Source: Planococcus salinus
GTDB taxonomy: Bacteria > Bacillota > Bacilli > Bacillales_A > Planococcaceae
DNA length: 64,000 nt
Direction of reading: 5' to 3'
Assembly (NCBI RefSeq): GCF_003719725.1
Contig: NZ_RIAX01000002.1
Location: 124,001-188,000, forward strand
This document shows positions 19,146 through 27,569 of the stretch, in pieces. The notes under the pieces were generated by a model, which saw nothing but the letters and a program-made list of their open reading frames with translations, was not told the DNA's origin and did no database searches. The position numbers were made by a program, and so were the translations under genes. Numbering within the stretch: the first letter of the stretch is position 1; each line of letters begins with the position of its first letter.

Positions 19146-19742
19146 ATGGCCATCAATTATCCGAATGGCAAAAAATTCAATCCATCGAAAGAGCCGGTTA
19201 AAAAGAAAGAAAAAAAGGACTTTTCCTTCAGTAACCGCGGGAAAACGTTGGAAGACGAATTAAACGAGACAAATGATTATTATTTACAGCTTGGACATGC
19301 CGTCATCCATAAAAAACCGGTCCCCGTCCAAATCGTGAAAGTCGAATATCCTTCGCGAAGTGCCGCCGTAATCAGAGAGGCTTATTTCAGAACTCCTTCG
19401 ACAACGGACTATAACGGCGTATGGAACGGCAGGTATATAGACTTTGAAGCAAAGGAAACCGAAAACAAAACTTCCTTTCCTTTAAAGAACATCCATGAGC
19501 ACCAGATCCACCATATGGCGCAGGTAGTGGAACAAAACGGTTTGGCTTTCATGATCATACGATTTTCATCTTTGCAGCGCTACTTCCTCATGCGTTTTGA
19601 ATCGTTGCAGGTATTTTGGGACCGCATGATCACGGGCGGCAGAAAGTCCATTACTTTAAAGGAAATCGAAGAAACTTCGATTGAAATAACACCAGGTGCT
19701 TATCCACGGATCGATTATTTATCAAGCTTGCACAAGCTGTAA
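19146..19742 (+). CDS. recU: Holliday junction resolvase RecU
   Basis: Resolves Holliday junctions in recombination and chromosome segregation. The 198 residues have the RecU N-terminal basic segment (SNRGKTLEDELN at about 30-41) and the nuclease core with YIDFEAKETENKTSFPL near residue 98, holding the acidic and lysine catalytic residues. The ATG at 19146 follows GAGGTGTG. It begins the rightward recU-ponA operon found throughout Bacillales and is divergent from yppE. Confidence 0.95.
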   Translation: MAINYPNGKKFNPSKEPVKKKEKKDFSFSNRGKTLEDELNETNDYYLQLGHAVIHKKPVPVQIVKVEYPSRSAAVIREAYFRTPSTTDYNGVWNGRYIDFEAKETENKTSFPLKNIHEHQIHHMAQVVEQNGLAFMIIRFSSLQRYFLMRFESLQVFWDRMITGGRKSITLKEIEETSIEITPGAYPRIDYLSSLHKL

Positions 19743-19778
19743 GATTACTGCATTTATACGAAAGTGAGGAACACGATT

Positions 19779-22496
19779 GTGAGTGAAAAACAAATTTCGC
19801 GCGAACAGCGCAGAAAAGCAATCGAACGACAGAAAAAAGCTGAAAAGAAAAAGAACAAGAAAACTCCGGGGGCCAGTCTGATCAAGCGCATTTTGCTGAC
19901 TGTCGTCATTATCGGGTTGGCGGGATTTGTTTTTGGTATCGGCCTTTTCACCTATTACGCCAGCAGCGCTCCTGACCTGGATGAAGAATTACTGCGCGAC
20001 CCCATCAGTCCGACTTTCCTGGCTGCTGACGGCACGACCGAAATTCCTTATGCCACAGCGGAAAACCGGGAATACATCGAATATGAAGACATACCAAAAG
20101 TGATGGAAGATGCCATTCTGGCGACAGAAGATAATCGGTTCTACAGCCACTCCGGCATTGACGTCATCCGCCTTGGCGGTGCTGTCATCGCCAACATCAC
20201 CGATGGTTTCGGTTCTCAGGGAGCCAGTACCATCACCCAGCAAGTCATCAAAAACTCGTTCCTTTCGCATGACAAAACCTTGAAACGGAAAGCCCAGGAA
20301 GCCTATTTGGCCTATCAGCTGGAACAGGAATACGAAAAAGAGGAAATCTTTGAAATGTATTTCAATAAAATCCTCATGTCCGGCAATATCTATGGTTTCG
20401 GTACTGCGTCTGAACATTTTTACGGGAAACCAGTCAGCGAACTGGAAATGCATGAAGCCGCGTTATTGGCCGGCATGCCACAAAGCCCAAATCGATACAA
20501 CCCATTCACCAATCCCGAAAACGCAGAAACACGGCGTAATATCGTACTAAGTCTGATGGAACAGCACGAGAAAATATCAACGGAAGAAAAAGAACAGGCA
20601 CAAGCCGCTTCGGTGACGGATTCCTTATTGCCTGAAGAACAGCGCCCTACTGCTCCAACTGGAGAGTACACCGCCTTTATGGAAATGGTCACAGAAGAAC
20701 TGCAATCGCTGGACGGCGGTTTTGCATTGGATGAAGGGTTGACCATCTACACCACTCTTGAACCCGACGTCCAGAAAACCGTGAACGCAACAATGGCCTC
20801 AGATCTGTTCTTTGACGAAGAAGTGGAATCTGCCATGACCGTTGTGGATACAGAGACCGGTGCGATTCGTGCAGTGGGTGCCGCCCGTGATTACAGCGGG
20901 GACATCCGCACCAATTATGCGACTTCCAGGGACCGTGTGGTCGGTTCCACCATTAAGCCGTTGACCGTCTATGGCCCAGCGGTCGAATATCTGGACTGGT
21001 CAACTGGGCAGCCAATTGTCGACGAACCTTATTCTTATGACAGCGGCCAGGAAATCCGCAACGTGGATGGCCAGTTCCTTGGATCGATGACCATCAGAGA
21101 AGCATTGTACCGTTCACGCAATATCCCGGCTGTTAAAACATTAAAAGAAGTGGGTGCTGGAAACGCTTCTGACTTTGTTCAAAACCTGGGTCTTGAAATC
21201 GGCGAAGTATATGAATCCACCGCGCTTGGCGCAGACAATATTTCCACAGTGGATATGGCCGGCGCTTTTGCAGCTTTCGGCAATGAAGGAATCTATACAA
21301 AGCCGCATACCATCACCAAAATCGTTTTCCGTGATGGCACGACGGAAGAAGTCGTCAAGCCGGAATCTGTCCCTGCCATGAAAGACAGCACCGCTTATAT
21401 GGTGACAGATATGTTGAGGGATGTAGTAAATCCGAACCTCAGCGGATCGACCGGCAAAGAAGCAGCGATCAGTGGATTGGACATGGCCGGTAAAACCGGT
21501 ACTTCCAACTACTCAGAAGAAGAGCTGGCCGACTATGGGCTCGATTCTTCTTCAGCACCGGATATTTGGTTTGCCGGCTACACTCCTGAATATTCCGTCT
21601 CTGTCTGGACCGGTTATCCAACCCGCGCAACCGGAATCGATACAGCTTCACAGGAACGGTTGCTGGCACAACGGTTATTCAAAAACGTCATGTCCCAGAT
21701 TTCAAGTTCGGAATCCGGCACTTTCGACAAGCCGGACTCTGTGGTGGAGCTGGTCGTCGAAGCCGGCACTTCCCCGCTTAAACTGGCCAGCGATTATACG
21801 CCCGGCTATTTGAGAAGAAGCGAGTTGTTTGTGAGGGGAGCAGAACCGACAAGAGTTTCAGAGCAATTTATCCAGCAAGAACCGGATGCTCCTACGGGAC
21901 TTCGCGCGGATGTCAGCGGCAATACAGCTGCCTTGTCCTGGAACCATTCTGACGCTGGCGACGTTTCTTTCGAAGTGTCCGTGGAAACTGGTGGCAGCCG
22001 CTCCGTATTGACAACAACCGGCAATACATCTTATTCTTTCAACGGACTCGAAGCTGGAGGCACTTATACCTTCCTGGTCACCGCAGTGAATGACGGGGAA
22101 CGCAGTGATCCGGCATCGGTCATCGTGAATGTATCTGCACCGGAACAGCCGGAAGAACCGGAAGAAGAGCCGGCGGATGAGCCGGAAGAAGAGCCGGAAC
22201 AACCGGCGGAAGACGGCAGTGATTCCGAAGAGGAAAATCCAACTGATGAAGAAAATACGGAAGACAGCAACAACGAAGGCAACGGCAACAATAATGGCAC
22301 TGGCAACGGTAATAACAACGGCAATAATAACGGCAACGGCCAAGGAAACAATAACAATGGTTCTGGTGGCGACGGGGAGAACGGCAACCAAGGCGACAAT
22401 GCGCCTGATGGTGACACCGGTGAAGAAGAAGAAGCGGAGGCCAATCCCGCATCTTCTCCAAACCGCCAGGAAAATGACTCTGCCGATAACGATTAA
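19779..22496 (+). CDS. ponA: Class A penicillin-binding protein 1A/1B
   Basis: Bifunctional peptidoglycan synthase of 905 residues. Cytoplasmic basic N-terminus, one membrane helix (about 38-62), GT51 glycosyltransferase (ATEDNRFYSH, GASTITQQVIKN), transpeptidase with STIK, SRN and KTGTS motifs, then a fibronectin type III domain (about 705-790) and a tail of about 110 residues rich first in Glu/Pro and then in Asn/Gly. The start is GTG at 19779 with a GTGAGG site; the in-frame GTG at 19764 has none. It follows recU by 36 bp and ends with a terminator at 22557. Confidence 0.95.
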   Translation: MSEKQISREQRRKAIERQKKAEKKKNKKTPGASLIKRILLTVVIIGLAGFVFGIGLFTYYASSAPDLDEELLRDPISPTFLAADGTTEIPYATAENREYIEYEDIPKVMEDAILATEDNRFYSHSGIDVIRLGGAVIANITDGFGSQGASTITQQVIKNSFLSHDKTLKRKAQEAYLAYQLEQEYEKEEIFEMYFNKILMSGNIYGFGTASEHFYGKPVSELEMHEAALLAGMPQSPNRYNPFTNPENAETRRNIVLSLMEQHEKISTEEKEQAQAASVTDSLLPEEQRPTAPTGEYTAFMEMVTEELQSLDGGFALDEGLTIYTTLEPDVQKTVNATMASDLFFDEEVESAMTVVDTETGAIRAVGAARDYSGDIRTNYATSRDRVVGSTIKPLTVYGPAVEYLDWSTGQPIVDEPYSYDSGQEIRNVDGQFLGSMTIREALYRSRNIPAVKTLKEVGAGNASDFVQNLGLEIGEVYESTALGADNISTVDMAGAFAAFGNEGIYTKPHTITKIVFRDGTTEEVVKPESVPAMKDSTAYMVTDMLRDVVNPNLSGSTGKEAAISGLDMAGKTGTSNYSEEELADYGLDSSSAPDIWFAGYTPEYSVSVWTGYPTRATGIDTASQERLLAQRLFKNVMSQISSSESGTFDKPDSVVELVVEAGTSPLKLASDYTPGYLRRSELFVRGAEPTRVSEQFIQQEPDAPTGLRADVSGNTAALSWNHSDAGDVSFEVSVETGGSRSVLTTTGNTSYSFNGLEAGGTYTFLVTAVNDGERSDPASVIVNVSAPEQPEEPEEEPADEPEEEPEQPAEDGSDSEEENPTDEENTEDSNNEGNGNNNGTGNGNNNGNNNGNGQGNNNNGSGGDGENGNQGDNAPDGDTGEEEEAEANPASSPNRQENDSADND

Positions 22497-22556
22497 ACCT
22501 GCACAGTGAAACAGAACTTGGTTGCTGACTGCTGTAACTGAATAAGCAACCATACG

Positions 22557-22584
22557 AAAAAGGACCCGAAAGCATCGGGTCCTT
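22557..22584. terminator. Bidirectional terminator, ponA / ypoC
   Basis: AAAAAGGACCCGA and TCGGGTCCTTTT form a stem with a short loop, with A and T runs on the two sides, between convergent ponA and ypoC. Confidence 0.85.
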
Positions 22585-22595
22585 TTGTTGTTTCC

Positions 22596-22979
22596 TTATT
22601 CTGCCGGGAGATTTCGGTGCAATTGAATCCGCTTTGAGGCGATTTTCTTCTTCATTTCTTCAAACAACTCGTCCAATTGCCGGAAAGCGGCATAGCGGCC
22701 TCTATTTTGCTCGATGAACGCCAGACGCTCTTGCCCATTCAACGGTTCAATGGCATGCTCACAATGGGCCAGAAGCTCCTTGTAAAGCTGTATGCCCTCT
22801 TGCATCAACCGACCTGCCTGGTGGCTGTCCTTCGACGTGATGGAATCGATCAGGGCAGGCTTCAGTTCACGCCAGCGGCTGTAAAAAAAGGACAGCTGCT
22901 CATTAGTTAACTTCTGTAATAATCTCACGTTTAACCAGCCCTTTTTTATAGCGCTTCTGCCCTTCCCGGCACCGATCAA
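22596..22979 (-). CDS. ypoC: YpoC-like protein
   Basis: Helical, charged protein of up to 127 residues, matched to B. subtilis ypoC by position directly after nth and by helical character. The frame overlaps the end of nth by 77 bp from its first ATG-equivalent; a GTG at 22928 (VRLLQKLTNEQ) would give 110 residues, a 26-bp overlap and an AAAGGG site 11 nt upstream, and may be the real start. No domain with a known activity is visible. It is the last gene of the dinG–ypoC cluster. Confidence 0.65.
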   Translation of the reverse strand: MIGAGKGRSAIKKGWLNVRLLQKLTNEQLSFFYSRWRELKPALIDSITSKDSHQAGRLMQEGIQLYKELLAHCEHAIEPLNGQERLAFIEQNRGRYAAFRQLDELFEEMKKKIASKRIQLHRNLPAE

Positions 22980-23580
22980 ACAACGGGCAGATATGGCAAG
23001 CCGGAGTTTGCGATTTGCAATGATAACGGCCGAAAAAAATAATTTGGTGATGAGTCTTCGACCAATTTTCAGCCGGAGTTTTTTTCATGATGGTTTCTTC
23101 CACCTGTAACGGACTGTCTTTCCAACGGTTCAAGCCTAACCGTTTAGCCACCCGTTCAACATGGGTATCCACCGCCAGCGCAGGAATGCCGAAAGCCACA
23201 GAGACTACAACGTTCGCCGTTTTACGTCCGACTCCCGGCAATGTCATGAGTGTATCACGGTCAGCCGGTACCTGGCTGTCATATTGATCGATCAAGATCC
23301 TGCTGAGCGCTTGGATATTTTTCGCCTTGTTGCGGAATAACCCAATGGAACGGATATCGTTCTGCAGTTCTTCAAGCGTTACGGCAACATAGTCTTCCGG
23401 ACGATGATATTTTTGGAACAGGCTGGATGTCACTTTATTGACCAGCTTATCGGTGCATTGCGCAGACAGCAATGTCGCGATCAACAAATCGAATGGATTC
23501 CGATGAACCAGCTCACAATGTGCATCAGGAAACATATTATCCATTTCTTCCAGGCATAAATGCCATTCTTTCTTTGTCAT
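22903..23580 (-). CDS. nth: Endonuclease III
   Basis: DNA glycosylase/AP lyase that removes oxidised pyrimidines. The 225 residues contain the helix-hairpin-helix LPGVGRKTA near residue 115 with the catalytic lysine, the catalytic aspartate in VDTHVERV near 140, and a C-terminal 4Fe-4S loop with cysteines spaced C-x6-C-x2-C-x5-C (CKSQTPACHICPLFDRC). The frame opens with GTG at 23592, which lies directly on the ribosome site, so the ATG at 23580 is preferred. It follows dnaD and overlaps ypoC. Confidence 0.95.
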   Translation of the reverse strand: MTKKEWHLCLEEMDNMFPDAHCELVHRNPFDLLIATLLSAQCTDKLVNKVTSSLFQKYHRPEDYVAVTLEELQNDIRSIGLFRNKAKNIQALSRILIDQYDSQVPADRDTLMTLPGVGRKTANVVVSVAFGIPALAVDTHVERVAKRLGLNRWKDSPLQVEETIMKKTPAENWSKTHHQIIFFGRYHCKSQTPACHICPLFDRCREGQKRYKKGLVKREIITEVN

Positions 23581-23595
23581 CAATTCAATCACCGC

Positions 23596-24297
23596 CTAGT
23601 TTCTGTCTTCCAGCCAATTGTAAAATTCCACTTTCTTGGTATTGTTGGCTGCAGGCTGGATATGAAGATTTTTTTCGCGAAAAGAATTTGCATGTTTGGA
23701 GACTTCAGAAGACGTTTTAATGTTCTTCTTTTTCCATTCAAATAAAATCCGATCCACATAGCGCAAACTCATTTTTTGTGAAATGACTGCCTCTTTCAAA
23801 GCGAGGCGTATAACTGCAGGCGTATGGCCGTCCTGGTCCATCCACATTGAAATCGTTTCAATTTCCATAGGAGACAAAAAGCGCCCGAATTCCTGTTCAA
23901 ATAATTGAAAGACTTCCCCTTCCAATTTTTTCTGTGTGTGTTCCTTTTCCTTATGCTGTTCTTTAAATACACAATCCAATAAACGATCCCAAAGAGGTTG
24001 CAGGGACATCCGTTCAGTCAGCACATCGTTTTCCGTTTCCTGCTCAATCGATAAATAGCCTTGCTGCATCAATTTCTGCAGCATGGTGGTGACGTTATTC
24101 TGAGAAGTCATCATACGTTCGCCAATTTCGTCAGGCGTCGGAAAGTTGTTGCCGGACTGTTGAAACGAATGCACATGCATCAACAGCATCGCTTCTTCAT
24201 CCGAAATCTTCAAGTCCTTGTAGAATTGAAAAAAAAGCTGGGAAATGTGTACATTTCCCCGCTCAATCCATGCTTGCAACCGATTCGGCTGTTTCAT
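23596..24297 (-). CDS. dnaD: Replication initiation protein DnaD
   Basis: Primosome component that acts with DnaA/DnaB in loading the replicative helicase in Bacillota. The 233 residues show an N-terminal winged helix (about 5-110, EEAMLLMHVHSFQ and SQNNVTTMLQKL) and the C-terminal DnaD domain (about 120-200) ending in a DNA-binding YVDRILFEWKKKNI segment. It sits between asnS (72 bp gap) and nth, its standard neighbours in Bacillales. Confidence 0.93.
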   Translation of the reverse strand: MKQPNRLQAWIERGNVHISQLFFQFYKDLKISDEEAMLLMHVHSFQQSGNNFPTPDEIGERMMTSQNNVTTMLQKLMQQGYLSIEQETENDVLTERMSLQPLWDRLLDCVFKEQHKEKEHTQKKLEGEVFQLFEQEFGRFLSPMEIETISMWMDQDGHTPAVIRLALKEAVISQKMSLRYVDRILFEWKKKNIKTSSEVSKHANSFREKNLHIQPAANNTKKVEFYNWLEDRN

Positions 24298-24369
24298 ATT
24301 CCAAACACCCTTCTGTTCTTCTATTTCTCTTGAGGTTTATACCTACTGTCAACTTCCGCTTTTCTTCTT

Positions 24370-25665
24370 TTATGGATACAGTCTGTTCAACAAACGCGGG
24401 AACGGGATGGTTTCTCTTACGTGTTCTGCTCCGCTAATCCAGGCGACTGTCCGTTCCAAGCCAAGACCGAAGCCTGAATGCGGCACTGCTCCGTATTTGC
24501 TGAGTTCCAAATACCAGGCATACGCTTCTTCGTCCAGGCCGTGTTCGTTGATGCGCTGCTTCATCAATTCAAAATCATGGATTCGCTCGGATCCTCCAAT
24601 AATTTCGCCATAGCCTTCCGGAGCAATCAGGTCTGCACACAATACCACATCGTCACGTTCCGGATGCGGCTGCATATAGAACGGTTTGATATTGGTCGGA
24701 TAATTTACGATGAAAACCGGCATATCATAGTTTTCAGCAATTGCTGTTTCATGAGGAGCTCCAAAGTCTTCTCCCCACTCAATATCATCAAAGCCGTTGT
24801 CATTCAGCCATTTGATCGCTTCGTCGTACGTAATGCGCGGAAACGGCGCTTTTATCTTTTCAAGTTTCGTTGTATCCCTTTCCAGTCTTTCCAATTCCAA
24901 TCGACAGTTTTTCAGAACAGATTGGACAATATGAGCTACATATTGTTCTTGCACTTCCAGGCTTTCATGATGCTCCATAAACGCCATTTCCGGCTCAATC
25001 ATCCAAAACTCGATCAAGTGGCGGCGTGTTTTGGATTTTTCTGCACGGAATGTCGGCCCGAACGAAAACACTTTTCCAAGAGCCATCGCGGCTGCTTCCA
25101 TATAAAGCTGGCCTGACTGCGACAAAAATGCGTCTTCATCAAAATATTTCGTAGCAAACAGTTCAGAAGTCCCTTCCGGAGCAGAACCCGTTAAAATCGG
25201 GGGATCTACTTTGATGAACCCGTTATCATTATAGAATTCATAAGTCGCACGGATGATTTCGTTGCGGATTTTCATGATGGCATGCTGTTTTCTCGAACGA
25301 AGCCATAAGTGGCGGTTGTCCATCAAAAATTCCGTTCCATGTTCTTTTGGGGTAATCGGGAAATCCTGTGCCACATGAATGATTTCGATATCTGTGACAG
25401 CGAGTTCGTAGCCGAAAGCAGAACGTTCGTCTTCTTTCACTTCTCCTGTAACATACAGGGAAGTTTCCTGTGTCAATGACTTGGCAGCAGCGAACAGTTC
25501 TTCACCAACTTCAGCTTTTACCACTACGCCCTGTACAAATCCTGAGCCGTCCCGTAATTGCAGGAATGCAATCTTTCCGCTTGAGCGCTTGTTGGCCACC
25601 CAGGCTCCCAATTTAACTGTTTGTCCATTATAACTTGCCATTTCGGCAATGGTAATCTTTTTCAT
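24370..25665 (-). CDS. asnS: Asparaginyl-tRNA synthetase
   Basis: Class IIb aminoacyl-tRNA synthetase, 431 residues. An N-terminal OB-fold anticodon domain (about 1-110) is followed by the catalytic core: motif 1 around [11 protein letters not shown], motif 2 [22 protein letters not shown], and motif 3 [13 protein letters not shown] near the end. The open frame extends upstream to 25704, but the ATG at 25665 follows a GGAGG and gives the usual length. It follows aspB by 26 bp; the aspB product aspartate feeds asparagine supply, so the pairing is coherent. Confidence 0.95.
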   Translation of the reverse strand: MKKITIAEMASYNGQTVKLGAWVANKRSSGKIAFLQLRDGSGFVQGVVVKAEVGEELFAAAKSLTQETSLYVTGEVKEDERSAFGYELAVTDIEIIHVAQDFPITPKEHGTEFLMDNRHLWLRSRKQHAIMKIRNEIIRATYEFYNDNGFIKVDPPILTGSAPEGTSELFATKYFDEDAFLSQSGQLYMEAAAMALGKVFSFGPTFRAEKSKTRRHLIEFWMIEPEMAFMEHHESLEVQEQYVAHIVQSVLKNCRLELERLERDTTKLEKIKAPFPRITYDEAIKWLNDNGFDDIEWGEDFGAPHETAIAENYDMPVFIVNYPTNIKPFYMQPHPERDDVVLCADLIAPEGYGEIIGGSERIHDFELMKQRINEHGLDEEAYAWYLELSKYGAVPHSGFGLGLERTVAWISGAEHVRETIPFPRLLNRLYP

Positions 25666-25691
25666 ACTAGCCTCCAAAAATTGTGATTCTG

Positions 25692-26882
25692 TCAGTCTTT
25701 CCATTTCGATGTAACAAATTGATGAATCCGTTCCACCGCTTCCGTCAACGCCTCGAGCGACGTGGCATAAGACAGGCGGATCGTGGAATGGGCACCGAAA
25801 CCGGATCCCGGTATCACGGCGACATTGGCTTCCGTCAACAAAGCGGTGACGAAATCGTCAACGGAATCATAACCTGTTTTCTGTGCCGCTTCCGACACTT
25901 CCGGCAATAGATAAAATGCCCCTTGAGGACGAATGACTTGAAAGCCCGGAATGGCTTCCACTTTAGGGAATATCGCTTCCAGTCGGCTTTCGAATGCCTG
26001 GCGCATTTCCTCGACAGCATCCTGCGGGCCTGTGTAGGCTTCAATCGCAGCATACTGAGATGTAGTGGTCGGGTTTGATGTTGAATGGCTCGCCAAGTCC
26101 GTCATCGCTTTGATCAAATCCGAATCGCCTGCTGCATACCCAATGCGCCAGCCTGTCATCGAGTGTGATTTCGAGACGCCATTGATGATGAGGGTACGCT
26201 GTTTGGCATCTTCCGACAGTTCCGCAATTGATGTGTGGCTGACATCTCCGTAAATCAGTTTTTCATAGATTTCATCGGAAACGATCAGAATATCAAATTC
26301 ACGGCAGACTTCTGCGATTTCCGCAAGTTCTTCCTTCGAATATATCATTCCCGTCGGATTGCTTGGCGTGTTCAGAACGATGGCTTTTGTCCGGTCTGTA
26401 ATCGCTTCACGCAGTTGCTGAGGTGAAATTTTGTACTGCTGGCTGGCTGTCGCTTCTATGTATACCGGAACGCCCTGCGCCAGCTTGACTTGCTCCGGGT
26501 AACTGACCCAGTAAGGAATCGGGATAATCACTTCGTCGCCTTCGTTCAACAACACCTGAAACAGCGTATACAGTACATGTTTGGCACCTACTCCGACCAT
26601 GACTTCATTTGCCTGGTAAGTCAGGTTTTGATCTTTCTGCAGTTTGTCAATGATGGCTTGCTTTAATGCCGGCAGTCCTCCGGCCGGAGTATATTTCGTC
26701 TTGCCGTCCATCATGGACTGATACGCCGCCTGTAGAATATGATCCGGCGTATTGTAATCAGGCTCCCCCGCGCCGAGCCCGATGATGTCCACTCCCTGAG
26801 CTTTCAGTTCATTGGCTTTCGCCGTAATGGCCAATGTGGTTGAAGGAGTTAAAGTTTTTACACGATCCGCTAAATTCGCCAT
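25692..26882 (-). CDS. aspB: Aspartate aminotransferase AspB
   Basis: PLP-dependent class I aminotransferase (fold type I, subgroup Ib) of 396 residues, interconverting oxaloacetate/glutamate with aspartate/2-oxoglutarate. Visible residues: NTPSNPTG (171-178), SDEIY (202-206), and the Schiff-base lysine 238 in [15 protein letters not shown]. It lies between tseB and asnS as in B. subtilis. The protein is cytoplasmic and has no unusual features. Confidence 0.95.
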   Translation of the reverse strand: MANLADRVKTLTPSTTLAITAKANELKAQGVDIIGLGAGEPDYNTPDHILQAAYQSMMDGKTKYTPAGGLPALKQAIIDKLQKDQNLTYQANEVMVGVGAKHVLYTLFQVLLNEGDEVIIPIPYWVSYPEQVKLAQGVPVYIEATASQQYKISPQQLREAITDRTKAIVLNTPSNPTGMIYSKEELAEIAEVCREFDILIVSDEIYEKLIYGDVSHTSIAELSEDAKQRTLIINGVSKSHSMTGWRIGYAAGDSDLIKAMTDLASHSTSNPTTTSQYAAIEAYTGPQDAVEEMRQAFESRLEAIFPKVEAIPGFQVIRPQGAFYLLPEVSEAAQKTGYDSVDDFVTALLTEANVAVIPGSGFGAHSTIRLSYATSLEALTEAVERIHQFVTSKWKD

Positions 26883-26897
26883 AGTTCATCCACCCTT

Positions 26898-27374
26898 TCA
26901 CAAATTCAAAATCCGCTTCCACCATGTTCCATCATGTGCCAGAATGTAAACGTAATTCAATGTGTCTTCATTGTTTACAAACGCCACTTCCCATACAGCA
27001 CCTTCGCTTTCCATGCCAAGCTTTGTGTGCAACACTTTTTTGACATCCATATCCGCCAGTGCTATGTCCCGTGCTTCCTGAGCCGATGTGGCATTTTCCA
27101 AATCCGCAAACGCGACGTCGCCTTCTTCTACAGGTACAAATACAGCTTTCTGACGACCTTCTTTGTCCGTTCCAATCACAGTCACTGACAGCTGGCTGTC
27201 TGCATAGACATAAGCCCGATCGATTTCAGCAAGGAAGTTCTCCTTTTCCACAAAAGCGATCGCCTGTTTTTCAACATCTGAATAAGGCTGATTCCCAATG
27301 AATAAAATGACGATCATCAAACCGACAGCCAAAAAAGAGAGGAAGCCTGCTATAAATGTAAACCACTGTTTCAT
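26898..27374 (-). CDS. tseB: Cell wall elongation regulator TseB (YpmB)
   Basis: Membrane-anchored protein of 158 residues: one N-terminal hydrophobic helix (about 5-27) followed by an extracytoplasmic part with two PepSY-like/cystatin-like repeats. In B. subtilis YpmB/TseB binds penicillin-binding protein PBP2A and affects elongation. Position between ypmA and aspB and length match. No catalytic residues are expected or seen. Confidence 0.85.
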   Translation of the reverse strand: MKQWFTFIAGFLSFLAVGLMIVILFIGNQPYSDVEKQAIAFVEKENFLAEIDRAYVYADSQLSVTVIGTDKEGRQKAVFVPVEEGDVAFADLENATSAQEARDIALADMDVKKVLHTKLGMESEGAVWEVAFVNNEDTLNYVYILAHDGTWWKRILNL

Positions 27375-27382
27375 CTGATCAC

Positions 27383-27553
27383 CTATGTTTTGTAAATTGT
27401 AAAGACCGCTTTTTCCGGGTCCTCTTTGTCCAATGCCAAACCGAACATCAGATCATTGTCTTTCAGCGTCCGGTTCAGGACATCCACCACTTTATATAAA
27501 TCCGACTGGTACGTGACCGTTACAGTGGACAGCACTTCGATTTTCGATTCCAT
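27383..27553 (-). CDS. ypmA: YpmA, DUF4264 small protein
   Basis: A 56-residue protein starting at ATG 27553 and ending with TAG at 27383. It begins MESKIEVLSTVTVTYQSDLY and ends AVFTIYKT, which I recognise as the B. subtilis YpmA type. It lies 8 bp upstream of tseB and 16 bp after dinG, as in B. subtilis. The AAGGAAGG-like purine stretch before the ATG can serve as ribosome site. It is soluble, with mixed alpha/beta character; function unknown. Confidence 0.88.
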   Translation of the reverse strand: MESKIEVLSTVTVTYQSDLYKVVDVLNRTLKDNDLMFGLALDKEDPEKAVFTIYKT

Positions 27554-27569
27554 TTATGCGACCTTCCTT

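Noticed and set aside
21858-22575. Long minus-strand frames opposite the end of ponA
   Set aside because: They mirror the repetitive Glu/Pro and Asn/Gly codons of the PBP tail and give Val/Ile- or Ser/Leu/Pro-rich nonsense.
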